64,000 bases of DNA from Amblyomma americanum (taxonomy: Eukaryota > Arthropoda > Arachnida > Ixodida > Ixodidae), in assembly GCF_052857255.1 (NCBI RefSeq), contig NW_027526500.1, positions 806,001-870,000 of the forward strand. The letters are read 5' to 3'. A program made the position numbers and the translations under genes. The notes below the pieces were generated by a model. The model was not told the origin of the DNA. It saw only the letters and a program-made list of their open reading frames with translations, and did not search any database. This document shows positions 38,101 through 50,695 of this stretch, piece after piece. Positions within the stretch are counted from its first letter, which is position 1. Every line of letters starts with the position of its first letter.

Positions 38101-40875
38101 GTTTCGGTCTAAAACAGCTTGTTTTGTTGGACTAAGCACGAATACATGCTTTTCGCGCAGCTATAAGAGAAAAAAGAGTTGACGCGTATCAGAGGAACAC
38201 TTGTAAAACCGATGTGTTGTGATTTAGCTCGTTTCGGTCTAAAACAGCTTGTTTCGCTGTATTAAGCAAGAATACATGCTTTTCGCGCAGTTATAAGAGA
38301 AAAAAATTTGACGCGTATCAGAGGAACACTTGTAAAACCGATGTGTTGTGATTTAGCTCGTTTTAGTCTAAAACAGCTTGTTTCGTTGTATTAAGCAAGA
38401 ATACATGCTTTTCGCGCAGTTATGAGAGAAAAAGTTTTGACGCGTATTAGAGAAACACTTGTAAAACCGATGTGTTGTGATTTAGCTCTTTTCGGTCTAA
38501 AACAGCTTGTTTCGTTGTATTAAGCAAGAATACATGCTTTTCGCGCAGTTATAAGAGAAAAAGTTTTGACGAGTATCACGTGGATACTTGTAAAACCGAT
38601 GTGTTCAGATTTAGCTCGTTTCGGTCTAAAACAGCTTGTTTCGCTGTATTAGGCAAGAATACATGCTTTTCGCGCAGTTATAAGAGAAAAAGTTTTGACG
38701 AGTATCACGTGGAACACTTGTAGTACCGATGTGTTGTGATTTAACGCGTTTCGGTCTAAAACAACTTGATTCGCTGTATTAAGCAAGAATACATGCTTTT
38801 CGCGCCGTTATAAGAGAAAAAGTTTTGACGCGTATCAGAGGAACACTTGTAAAACCGATGTGTTGTGATTTAGCTCGTTTCGGTCTAAAACAGCTTGTTT
38901 CGCTGTATTAAGCAAGAATACATGCTTTTCGTGCAGTTATAAGAGAAAAAGTTTTGACGCGTATCAGAGGAACACTTGTAAAACCGATGTGTTGTGATTT
39001 AGCTCGTTTCGGTCTAAAACAGCTTGTTTCGCTGTATTAAGCAAGAATACATGCTTTTCGCGCAGTTATAAGAGAAAAAGTTTTGACGCGTATCAGAGGA
39101 ACACTTGTAAAACCGATGTGTTCAGATTTAGCTCGTTTCGGTCTAAAACAGCTTGTTTCGTTGTATTAAGCACGAATACATGCTTTACGCGCAGTTATAG
39201 AAGAAAAAGTTTTGACGCGTATCAGAGACACTTGTAAAACCGATGTGTTATGATTTAGCTCGATTCGGTCTAAAACAGCTTGTTTCGTTGTATTAAGCAA
39301 GAATACATGCTTTTCGCGCAGTTATAAGAGAGAAAGTTTTGACGAGTATCACGTGGATACTTGTAAAACTGATGCGTTCAGATTTAGCTCGTTTTGGTCT
39401 AAAACAGCTTGTTTCGTTGTATTAAGCAAGAATACATGCTTTACGCGCAGTTATAGAAGAAAAAGTTTTGACGCGTATCAGAGAGACACTTGTAAAACCG
39501 ATGTGTTGTGATTTAGCTCGTTTAGGTCTAAAACAGCTTGTTTCGTTGTATTAAGCAAGAATACATGCTTTTCGCGCAGTTATAAGTGAAAAAGTTTTGA
39601 GTATTACGTGGATACTTGTAAAACCGAAGTGTTCAGATTTAGCTCGTTTCGGTCTAAAACAGCTTGTTTCGTTGTATTAAGCACGAATACATGCTTTTCG
39701 CGCAGTTATAAGAGAAAACGTTTTGACGAGTATCACGTGGAACACTTGTAATACCGATGTGTTGTGATTTAGCTCGTTTCGGTCTAAAGCAGCTTGTTTC
39801 GCTGTATTAAGCAAGAATACATGCTTTTCGCGCAGTTATAAGAGAAAAAGTTTTGACGCGTATCAGAGGAACACTTGTAAAACCGATGTGTTGTGATTTA
39901 GCTCATTTCGGTCTAAAACAGCTTGTTTCGTTGTATTAAGCAAGAATACATGCTTTTCGCGCAGTTATAAGAGAAAAAGTTTTGACGCGTGTCACAGGGA
40001 CACTTGTAAAACCGATGTGTTCAGATTTAGCTCGTTTCGGTCTAAAACAGCTTGTTTCGTTGCATTAAGCACGAATACATGCTTTTCGCGCAGTTATAAG
40101 AGAAAAAGTTTTGACGAGTATCACGTGGAACACTTGTAATACCGATGTGTTGTGATTTGGCTCGTTTCGGTCTAAAACAGCTTGTTTCGTTGTATTAAGC
40201 AAGAATACATGCTTTTCGCGCAGTTATAAGAGAAAAAGTTTTGACGCGTATCAGAGGAACACTTGTAAAACCGATGTGTTCAGATTTAACTCTTTTCGGA
40301 CTAAAACAGCTTGTTTCGTTGTATTAAGCACGAATACATGCTTTTCGCGCAGTTATAAGGGAAAAAGTTTTGACGCGTATCACATGGACACTTGGAAAAC
40401 CGATGTGTTCAGATTTAGCTCGTTTTGGTCTAAAACAGCTTGTTTCGTTGTATTAAGCACGAATACATGCTTGTCGTGCAGTTATAAGAGAAAAAGTTTT
40501 GACGCGTATCAGAGGAACACTTGTAAAACCGATGTGTTGTGATTTAGCTCGTTTCGGTCTAAAACAGCTTGTTTCGCTGTATTAAGCAGAAATACATGCT
40601 TTTCGCGCAGTGATAAGAGAAAAAGCTTTAAAGGCGTGTCACAGGGACACTTGTAAAACCGATGTGTTCAGATTTACCTCGTTTCGGTCTAAAACAGCTT
40701 GTTTTGTTGGACTAAGCACGAATACATGCTTTTCGCGCAGCTATAAGAGAAAAAAGAGTTGACGCGTATCAGAGGAACACTTGTAAAACCGATGTGTTGT
40801 GATTTAGCTCGTTTCGGTCTAAAACAGCTTGTTTCGCTGTATTAAGCAAGAATACATGCTTTTCGCGCAGTTATA
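35120..40875 (+). repeat. Copies of the 16-mer HOR expanded to 17 and 20 monomers
   Basis: Markers at 35,850, 38,043 and 40,623 are 2,193 (17 x 129) and 2,580 (20 x 129) bp apart. The module is the one at 15.7-24.2 kb, with a doubled TTTGGCTCG monomer at 37.44 and 37.57 kb as at 23.1 kb. It also carries inserted monomers of the GTAGTACCG/TTCGCGCCG series at 38.7-38.8 kb. Private substitutions include GATCAGAG near 35,840, TTTGAGGCG near 36,115, TTTAACGCG near 38,742 and CTTGTCGTGC near 40,470. No gene. Confidence 0.82.
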
Positions 40876-43460
40876 AGAGAAAAAAATTTGACGCGTATCA
40901 GAGGAACACTTGTAAAACCGATGTGTTGTGATTTAGCTCGTTTTAGTCTAAAACAGCTTGTTTCGTTGTATTAAGCAAGAATACATGCTTTTCGCGCAGT
41001 TATAAGAGAAAAAGTTTTGACGCGTATTAGAGAAACACTTGTAAAACCGATGTGTTGTGATTTAGCTCTTTTCGGTCTAAAACAGCTTGTTTCGTTGTAT
41101 TAAGCAAGAATACATGCTTTTCGCGCAGTTATAAGAGAAAAAGTTTTGACGAGTATCACGTGGATACTTGTAAAACCGATGTGTTCAGATTTAGCTCGTT
41201 TCGGTCTAAAACAGCTTGTTTCGTTGTATTAAGCACGAATACATGCTTTTCGCGCAGTTATAAGAGAAAAAGTTTTGACGAGTATCACGTGGAACACTTG
41301 TAATACCGATGTGTTGTGATTTAGCTCGTTTCGGTCTAAAACAGCTTGTTTCGCTGTATTAAGCAAGAATACATGCTTTTCGCGCAGTTATAAGAGAAAA
41401 AGTTTTGACGAGTATCACGTGGAACACTTGTAGTACCGATGTGTTGTGATTTAACTCGTTTCGGTCTAAAACAACTTGATTCGCTGTATTAAGCAAGAAT
41501 ACATGCTTTTCTCGCCGTTATAAGAGAAAAAGTTTTGACGCGTATCAGAGGAACACTTGTAAAACCGATGTGTTGTGATTTAGCTCGTTTCGGTCCAAAA
41601 CAGCTTGTTTCGCTGTATTAAGCAAGAATACGTGCTTTTCGTGCAGTTATAAGAGAAAAAGTTTTGACGCGTATCAGAGGAACACTTGTAAAACCGATGT
41701 GTTGTGATTTAGCTCGTTTCGGTCTAAAACAGCTTGTTTCGTTGTATTAAGCAAGAATACATGCTTTTCGCGCGGTTATAAGAGAAAAAGTTGACGAGTA
41801 TCACGTGGATACTTGTAAAACCGATGTGTTCAGATTAAGCTCGTTTCGGTCTAAAACAGCTTGTTTCGTTGTATTAAGCACGAATACATGCTTTACGCGC
41901 AGTTATAAGAGAAAAAGTTTTGACGAGTATCACGTGGATACTTGTAAAACCGAAGTGTTCAGATTTAGCTCGTTTCGGTCTAAAACAACTTGTTTCGTTG
42001 TATTAAGCACGAATACATGCTTTTCGCGCAGTTATAAGAGAAAACGTTTTGACGAGTATCACGTGGAACACTTGTAATACCGATGTGTTGTGATTTAGCT
42101 CGTTTCGGTCTAAAACAGCTTGTTTCGCTGTATTAAGCAAGAATACATGCTTTTCGCGCAGTTATAAGAGAAAAAGTTTTGACGCGTATCAGAGGAACAC
42201 TTGTAAAACCGATGTGTTGTGATTTAGCTCATTTCGGTCTAAAACAACTTGTTTCGTTGTATTAAGCAAGAATACATGCTTTTCGCGCAGTTATAAGGGA
42301 AAAAGTTTTGACGCGTATCACATGGACACTTGGAAAACCGATGTGTTTAGATTTAGCTCGTTTTGGTCTAAAACAGCTTGTTTCGCTGTAATAAGCACGA
42401 ATACATGCTTTTCGCGCAGTTATAAGAGAAAAAGTTTAGACGCGTATCAGAGGAACAATTGTAAAACCGATGTGTTGTGATTTAGCTCGTTTCGGTCTAA
42501 AACAGCTTGTTTCGCTGTATTAAGCAGAACTACATGCTTTTCGCGCAGTGATAAGAGAAAAAGCTTTAAAGGCGTGTCACAGAGACACTTGTAAAACCGA
42601 TGTGTTCAGATTTACCTCGTTTCGGTCTAAAACAGCTTGTTTCGTTGGACTAAGCACGAATACATGCTTTTCGCGCAGCTATAAGAGAAAAAAAGAGTTG
42701 ATGCGTATCAGATTAACACTTGTAAAACCGATGTGTTGTGATTTAGCTCGTTTCGGTCTAAAACAGCTTGTTTCGCTGTATTAGGCAAGAATACATGCTT
42801 TTCGCGCAGTTATAAGAGAAAAAAATTTGACGCGTATCAGAGGAACACTTGTAAAACCGATGTGTTGTGATTTAGCTCGTTTTAGTCTAAAACAGCTTGT
42901 TTCGCTGTATTAAGCAAGAATACATGCTTTTCGCGCAGTTATAAGAGAAAAAGTTTTGACGAGTATCACGTGGAACACTCGTAATACCGATGTGTTGTGA
43001 TTTAGCTCGTTTCGGTTTAAAACAGCTTGTTTCGCTGTATTAAGCAAGAATACATGCTTTTCGCGCAGTTATAAGAGAAAAAGTTTTGACGCGTATCAGA
43101 GAACACTTGTAAAACCGATGTGTTCAGATTTAGCTCGTTTCGGTCTAAAACAGCTTGTTTCGTTGTATTAAGCACGAATACATGCTTTTCGCGCAGTTAT
43201 AACAGAAAAAGTTTGACGAGTATCACGTGGAACACTTGTAATACCGATGTGTTGTGATTTAGCTCGTTTAGGTCTAAAACAGCTTGTTTCGCTGTATTAA
43301 GCAAGAATACATACTTTTCGTGCAGTTATAAGAGAAAAAGTTTTGAAGAGTATCACGTGGAACACTTGTAGTACCGATGTGTTGTGATTTAGCTCGTTTC
43401 GGTCTAAAACAACTTGATTCGCTGTATTAAGCAAGAATACATGCTTTTCGCGCAGTTATA
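40876..43460 (+). repeat. About 20-monomer HOR, copy 1 (period about 2,585 bp)
   Basis: Starting at the AGAGAAAAAAATTTG box (40,876), this series repeats from the same box at 43,461. It includes the GACGAGTATC unit shortened by three bases (AAAAAGTTGACG near 41,785), a CAGATTAAGC unit, and the marker at 42,561. Its right part matches 2.3-4.0 kb. Two one-base losses near 43,098 (AGAGAACAC) and 43,213 (AAAGTTTGACG) mark the left edge of the indel-rich stretch. Confidence 0.85.
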
Positions 43461-46060
43461 AGAGAAAAAAATTTGACGCGTATCAGAGGAACACTTGTAA
43501 AACCTGATGTGTTGTGATTTAGCTCGTTTTAGTCTAAAACAGCTTGTTTCGTTGTATAAGCAAGAATACATGCTTTTCCGCGCAGTTATAAGAGAAAAAG
43601 TTTTGACGCGTATTAGAGAAACACTTGTAAAACCGAATGTTTTGTGATTTAGCTCTTTTTCGGTCTAAAACAGCTTGTTTCGTTGTATTAAGCAAGAATA
43701 CATGCTTTTCGCGCAGTTATAAGAGAAAAAGTTTTGACGAGTATCACGTGGATACTTGTAAAACCGATGTGTTTCAGATTTAGCTCGTTTCGGTCTAAAA
43801 CAGCTTGTTTCGTTGTATTAAGCACGAATACATGCTTTTCGCGCAGTTTATAAGAGAAAAAGTTTTGACGAGTATCACGTGGAACACTTGTAATACCGAT
43901 GTGTTGTGATTTAGCTCGTTTCGGTCTAAAACAGCTTGTTTCGCTGTATTAAGCAAGAATACATGCTTTTCGCGCAGTTATAAGAGAAAAAGTTTGACGA
44001 GTATCACGTGGAACACTTGTAGTACCGATGTGTTGTGATTTAACTCGTTTCGGTCTAAAACAACTTGATTCGCTGTATTAAGCAAGAATACAGCTTTTCT
44101 CGCCGTTATAAGAGAAAAAGTTTTGACGCGTATCAGAGGAACACTTGTAAAACCGATGTGTTGTGATTTAGCTCGTTTCGGTCTAAAACAGCTTGTTTCG
44201 CTGTATTAAGCAAGAATACATGCTTTTCGTGCAGTTATAAGAGAAAAAGTTTTGAACGCGTATCAGAGGAACACTTGTAAAACCGATGTGTTGTGATTTA
44301 GCTCGTTTCGGTCTAAAACAGCTTGTTTCGTTGTATTAAGCAAGAATACATGCTTTTCGCGGCGTTATAAGAGAAAAAAGTTGACGAGTTATCACGTGGA
44401 TACTTGTAAAACCGATGTGTTCAGATTTAAGCTCGTTTCGGTCTAAAACAGCTTGTTTCGTTGTATTAAGCACGAATACATGCTTTACGCGCAGTTATAA
44501 GAGAAAAAGTTTTGACGAGTATCACGTGGATACTTGTAAAACCGAAGTGTTCAGATTTAGCTCGTTTCGGTCTAAAACAACTTGTTTCGTTGTATTAAGC
44601 ACGAATACATGCTTTTCGCGCAGTTATAGAGAAAACGTTTTGACGAGTATCACGTGGAACACTTGTAATACCGATGTGTTGTGATTTAGCTCGTTTCGGT
44701 CTAAAACAGCTTGTTTCGCTGTATTAAGCAAGAATACATGCTTTTCGCGCAGTTATAAGAGAAAAAGTTTTGACGCGTATCAGAGGAACACTTGTAAAAC
44801 CGATGTGTTGTTGATTTAGCTCATTTCGGTCTAAAACAACTTGTTTCGTTGTATTAAGCAAGAATACATGCTTTTCGCGCAGTTATAAGGGAAAAAGTTT
44901 TGACGCGTATCACATGGACACTTGGAAAATCGATGTGTTTAGATTTAGCTCGTTTTGGTCTAAAACAGCTTGTTTCGCTGTAATAAGCACGAATACCATG
45001 CTTTTCGCGCAGTTATAAGAGAAAAAGTTTAGACGCGTATCAGAGGAACAATTGTAAAACCGATGTGTTGTGATTTAGCTCGTTTCGGTCTAAAACAGCT
45101 TGTTTCGCTGTATTAAGCAGAACTACATGCTTTTCGCGCAGTGATAAGAGAAAAAGCTTTAAAGGCGTGTCACAGAGACACTTGTAAAACCGATGTGTTC
45201 AGATTTACCCTCGTTTCGGTCTAAAACAGCTTGTTTCGTTGGACTAAGCACGAATACATGCTTTTCGCGCAGCTATAAGAGAAAAAAAGAGTTGATGCGT
45301 ATCAGATTAACACTTGTAAAACCGATGTGTTGTGATTTAGCTCGTTTCGGTCTAAAACAGCTTGTTTCGCTGTATTAGGCAAGAATACATGCTTTTCGCG
45401 CAGTTATAAGAGAAAAAAATTTGACGCGTATCAGAGGAACACTTGTAAAACCGATGTGTTGTGATTTAGCTCGTTTTAGTCTAAAACAGCTTGTTTCGCT
45501 GGTATTAAGCAAGAATACATGCTTTTCGCGCAGTTATAAGAGAAAAAGTTTTGACGAGTATCACGTGGAACACTCGTAATACCGATGTGTTGTGATTTAG
45601 CTCGTTTCGGTTTAAAACAGCTTGTTTCGCTGTATTAAGCAAGAATACATGCTTTTCGCGCAGTTATAAGAGAAAAAGTTTTGACGCGTATCAGAGGAAC
45701 ACTTGTAAAACCGATGTGTTCAGATTTTAGCTCGTTTCGGTCTAAAACAGCTTGTTTCGTTGTATTAAGCACGAATACATGCTTTTCGCGCAGTTATAAC
45801 AGAAAAAGTTTTGACGAGTATCACGTGGAACACTTGTAATACCGATGTGTTGTGATTTAGCTCGTTTAGGTCTAAAACAGCTTGTTTCGCTGTATTAAGC
45901 AAGAATACATACTTTTCGTGCAGTTATAAGAGAAAAAGTTTTGAAGAGTATCACGTGGAACACTTGTAGTACCGATGTGTTGTGATTTAGCTCGTTTCGG
46001 TCTAAAACAACTTGATTCGCTGTATTAAGCAAGAATACATGCTTTTCGCGCAGTTATAAG
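43461..46060 (+). repeat. About 20-monomer HOR, copy 2, indel-laden
   Basis: Repeats 40,876-43,460 unit for unit, with the marker at 45,154, 2,593 bp after the first. The copy has many private one-base changes absent from copy 1: AACCTGATG near 43,503, GTATAAGC near 43,556, CTTTTCCGCGC near 43,577, AGTTTATAAG near 43,846, TTGTTGATTT near 44,809 and GCTGGTATT near 45,500. Substitutions are few by comparison. The frames at 44.4-45.4 kb are altered by these changes and are not genes. Confidence 0.82.
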
Positions 46061-46540
46061 GAGAAAAAGTTTTGACGCGTATCAGAGGAACACTTGTAAA
46101 ACCGATGTGTTCAGATTTAGCTCGTTTCGGTCTGAAACAGCTTGTTTCGTTGTATTAAGCACGAATACATGCTTTTCGCGCAGTTATAGAAGAAAATGTT
46201 TTGACGCGTATCAGAGGAACACTTGTAAAACCGATGTGTTGTGATTTAGCTCGTTTAGGTCTAAACAGCTTGTTTCGTTGTATTAAGCAAGAATACATGC
46301 TTTTCGCGCAGTTATAAGAGAAAAAGTTTTGACGCGTATTAGAGGAACACTTGTAAAACCTTTGTGTTATGATTTAGCTCGTTTCGGTCTAAAACAGCTT
46401 GTTTCGCTGTATTAAGCAAGAATACATGCTTTTCCCGCGCAGTTATAAGAGAAAAAGTTTTGACGCGTGTCACAGGGGACACTTGTAAAACCGATGTGTT
46501 CAGATTTAGCTCGTTTCGGTCTAAAACAGCTTGTTTCGTT
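46060..46540 (+). repeat. Connecting satellite segment
   Basis: About four monomers continuing the series of 4.1-4.5 kb (CTGAAACAGC unit, TATAGAAG unit, CGTTTAGG unit, CCTTTGTGTTATG unit, GTGTCACAGGG unit). It has one-base changes such as ATAAGGAGAAAAAG near 46,058 and CAGGGGACAC near 46,477. Nothing but monomers. Confidence 0.75.
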
Positions 46541-49500
46541 GTATTAAGCACGAATACATGCTTTTCGCGCAGTTATAGCAGAAAAAGTTTTGACGCCTAT
46601 TAGAGAGACACTTGTAAAACCGATGTGTTATGATTTAGCTCGTTTCGGTCTAAAACAGCTTGGTTTCGTTGTATTAAGCAAGAATACATGCTTTTCGCGC
46701 AGTTATAAGAGAGAAAGTTTTGACGAGTATCACGTGGATACTTGTAAAACCGATGTGTTCAGATTTAGCTCGTTTTGGTCTAAAACAGCTTGTTTCGTTG
46801 TATTAAGCAAGAATACATGCTTTACGCGCAGTTATAGAAGAAAAAGTTTTGACGCGTATCAGAGAGACACTTGTAAAACCGATGTGTTGTGAATTAGCTC
46901 GTTTCGGTCTAAAACAGCTTGTTTCGTGTATTAAGCAAGAATACATGCTTTTCGCGCAGTTATAAGAGAAAAAGTTTTGACGAGTATTACGTGGAACACT
47001 TGTAATACCGATGTGTTGTGATTTAGCTCGTTTCGGTCTAAAACAGCTTGTTTCGTTGTATTAAGCACGAATACATGCTTTTCGCGCAGTTATAAGAGAA
47101 AACGTTTTGACGAGTATCACGTGGAAACACTTGTAATACCGATGTGTTGTGATTTAGCTCGGTTTCGGTCTAAAACAGCTTGTTTCGCTGTATTAAGCAA
47201 GAATACATGCTTTTCGCGCAGTTATAAGAGAAAAAGTTTTGACGCGTGTCACAGGGACACTTGTAAAAACCGATGTGTTCAGATTTAGCTCGTTTCGGTC
47301 TAAAACAGCTTGTTTCGCTGTATTAAGCACGAATACATGCTTTTCGCGCAGTTATAAGAGAAAAAGTTTAGACGCGTATCAGAGGAACAATTGTAAAACC
47401 GATGTGTTGTTGATTTAGCTCGTTTCGGTCTAAAACAGCTTGTTTCGCTGTATTAAGCAGAAATACATGCTTTTCGCGCAGTGATAAGAGAAAAAGCTTT
47501 AAAGGCGTGTCACAGGGACACTTGTAAAACCGATGTGTTCAGATTTACCTCGTTTCGGTCTAAAACAGCTTGTTTCGTTGGACTAAGCACGAATACATGC
47601 TTTTCGCGCAGCTATAAGAGAAAAAAGAGTTGACGCGTATCATGATTAACACTTGTAAAACCGATGTGTTGTGATTTAGCTCGTTTCGGTCTAAAACAGC
47701 TTGTTTCGCTGTATTAAGCAAGAATACATGCTTTTCGCGCAGTTTATAAGAGAAAAAAATTTGACGCGTATCAGAGGGAACACTTGTAAAACCGATGTGT
47801 TCAGATTTAGCTCGTTTCGGTCTAAAACAGCTTGTTTCGTTGTATTAAGCAAGAATACATGCTTTTCCGCGCAGTTATAAGAGAAAAAGTTTTGACGCGT
47901 ATTAGAGAGACACTTGTAAAACCGATGTGTTGTGATTTAGCTCGTTTCGGTCTAAACAGCTTGTTTCGTTGTATTAAGCAAGAATACATGCTTTTCGCGC
48001 AGTTAAAAGAGAAAAAGTTTTGACGAGTATCACGTGGATACTTTGTAAAACCGATGTGTTCAGATTTAGCTCGTTTCGGTCAAAAACAGCTTGTTTCGTT
48101 GTATTAAGCACGAATACATGCTTTTCCGCGCAGTTAAAAGAGAAAAAGTTTTGACGAGTATCACGTGGAACACTTGTAATACCGATGTGTTGTGATTTAG
48201 CTCGTTTCGGTCTAAAACAACTTTGATTCGCTGTGATCCATGGAAAGTGAGAGTAGCGCAAAACGGGACAAAGGGACAGAGAAAGACAGACACGTTTTGC
48301 GCTACTCTCACTTTCCATGGATCACCGTTACCGACTCGCCCAAGTTTCTACCCTTGTGTTTCGTTGTATTAAGCAAGAATACATGCTTTTCGCCGCAGTT
48401 ATAAGAGAAAAAGTTTTGACGCGTATTAGAGAGACACTTGTAAAACCGATGTGTTGTGATTTAGCTCGTTTCGTCTAAAACAGCTTGTTTCGTTGTATTT
48501 AAGCAAGAATACATGGCTTTTCGCGCAGTTATAAGAGAAAAAGTTTTGACGCGTATCAGAGGAACACTTGTAAAACCGATGTGTTCAGATTTAACTCTTT
48601 TCGGACTAAAACAGCTTGTTTCGTTGTATTAAGCACGAATACATGCTTTTCGCGCAGTTATAAGGGAAAAAGTTTTGACGCGTATCACATGGACACTTGG
48701 AAAACCGATGTGTTCAGATTTAGCTCGTTTTGGTCTTAAAACAGCTTGTTTCGTTGTATTAAGCACGAATACATGCTTTTCGCGCAGTTATAAGAGAAAA
48801 AGTTTAGACGCGTATCAGAGGAACAATTGTAAAACCGATGTGTTGTGATTTAGCTCGTTTCGGTCTAAAACAGCTTGTTTCGCTGTATTAAGCAGAAATA
48901 CATGCTTTTCGCGCAGTGATAAGAGAAAAAGCTTTAAAGGCGTGTCACAGGGACACTTGTAAAACCGATGTGTTCAGATTTACCTCGTTTCGGTCTAAAA
49001 CAGCTTGTTTCGTTGGACTAAGCACGAATACATGCTTTTCGCGCAGCTATAAGAGAAAAAAGAGTTGACGCGTATCAGATTAACACTTGTAAAACCGATG
49101 TGTTGTGATTTAGCTCGTTTCGGTCTAAAACAGCTTGTTTCGCTGTATTAAGCAAGAATACATGCTTTTCGCGCAGTTATAAGAGAAAAAAATTTGACGC
49201 GTATCAGAGGAACACTTGTAAAACCGATGTGTTCAGATTTAGCTCGTTTCGGTCTAAAACAGCTTGTTTCGTTGTATTAAGCAAGAATACATGCTTTTCG
49301 CGCAGTTATAAGAGAAAAAAGTTTTGACGCGTATTAGAGAGACACTTGTAAAACCGATGTGTTGTGATTTAGCTCGTTTCGGTCTAAAACAGCTTGTTTC
49401 GTTGTATTAAGCAAGAATACAAGCTTTTCGCGCAGTTATAAGAGAAAAAGTTTTGACAGAGTATCACGTGGAACACTTGTAATACCGATGTGTTGTGATT

Positions 49501-50695
49501 TAGCTCGTTTCGGTCTAAAACAACTTGATTCGCTGTATTAAGCAAGAATACATGCTTTTCGCGCAGTTATAAAAGAAAAAGTTTTGACGCTAATCAGAGG
49601 AACACTTGTAAAACCGATGTGTTGTATTTAGCTCATTTCGGTCTAAAACAGCTTGTTTCGCTGTATTAAGCAAGAATACATGCTTTTCGCGCAGTTATAA
49701 GAGAAAAATGTTATGACGAGTATCACGTGGATACTTGTAAAACCGATGTTTTCAGATTTAGCTCGTTTCGGTCTAATACAGCTTGTTTCGTTGTATTAAG
49801 CAAGAATACATGCTTTTCGCGCAGTTATAAGAGAAAAAGTTTTGACGCGTATTAGAGAGACACTTGTAAAACCTATGTGTTGTGATTTAGCTCATTTCGG
49901 TCTAAAACAGCTTGTTTCGCTGGTATTAAGCAAGAATACATGCTTTTCGCGCAAGTTATAAGAGAAAAAGTTTTGACGCGTATCAGAGGAACACTTGTAA
50001 AACCGATGTGTTGTGATTTAGCTCGTTTCGATCTAAAACAGCTTGTTTCGCTGTATTAAGCAAGAATACATGCTTTCGCGCAGTTATAAGAGAAAAAAGG
50101 TTTGACGCGTATCAGAGGAACACTTGTAAAACCGATGTGTTGTGATTTAGCTCGTTTCGGTCTAAAACAGCTCGTTTCGCTGTATTAAGCAAGAATACAT
50201 GCTTTTCGCGCAGTTATAAGAGAAAAAGTTTTGACGCGTATCAGAGGAACACTTGTAAAACCGCTGTGTTCAGATTTAGCTCGTTTGGGTCTAAAACAGC
50301 TTGTTTCGTTGTATTAAGCAAGAATACATGCTTTTTCGCCGCGGTTATAAGAGAAAAAGTTTAGACGCGTATCAGAGACGTGTAAAACCGATGTGTTTTG
50401 ATTTAGCTCGTTTCGGTCTAAAACAGCTTGCTTCGTTGTATTAAGCAAGAATACATGCTTTTCGCGCGGTTATAAGAGAAAAAGTTGACGAGTATCACGT
50501 GGATACTTGTAAAACCGATGTGTTCAGATTTAGCTCGTTTCGGTCTAAAACAGCTTGTTTCGTTGTATTAAGCACGAATACATGCTTTTCGCGCAGTTAT
50601 AAGAGAAAAAGTTTTGACGAGTAGCACGTGGAACACTTGTAATACCGATGTGTTGTGATTTTAGCTCGTTTCGGTTTAAAACAGTCTTGTTTCGT
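46540..50695 (+). repeat. About 32-unit HOR with cassette, copy 1 (period about 4.15 kb)
   Basis: The series from the TATAGCAG/GACGCCTATT unit (near 46,575) through the cassette at 48,233 to the CGGTTTAAAACAG unit (near 50,670) repeats from about 50,700. Cassette-to-cassette distance is 4,147 bp. Markers are at 47,494 and 48,929. Compared with copy 2, this copy lacks one monomer between 48,736 and 48,800: the AAAACGTTTTGACG unit at 52.93 kb has no partner. The whole copy lies in the indel-rich stretch, so its exact length is uncertain. Confidence 0.83.
48233..48356 (+). repeat. Foldback cassette, copy 4
   Basis: Arms 48,233-48,265 and 48,293-48,325, loop 48,266-48,292, tail to 48,356; identical by eye to copy 1. 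The cassette itself has no stray indel, although it lies inside the error-like stretch and its left flank has one (AACTTTGATTCG near 48,220). Longer antisense frames here arise from such indels and from the arm symmetry, and are not genes. Confidence 0.92.

Noticed and set aside
46339..48318. Longer frames in this region, up to 114 residues, on both strands
   Set aside because: They exist only because stray one-base indels in the error-like stretch join different frames. The clean copy at 50.7-52.5 kb does not contain them in this form.
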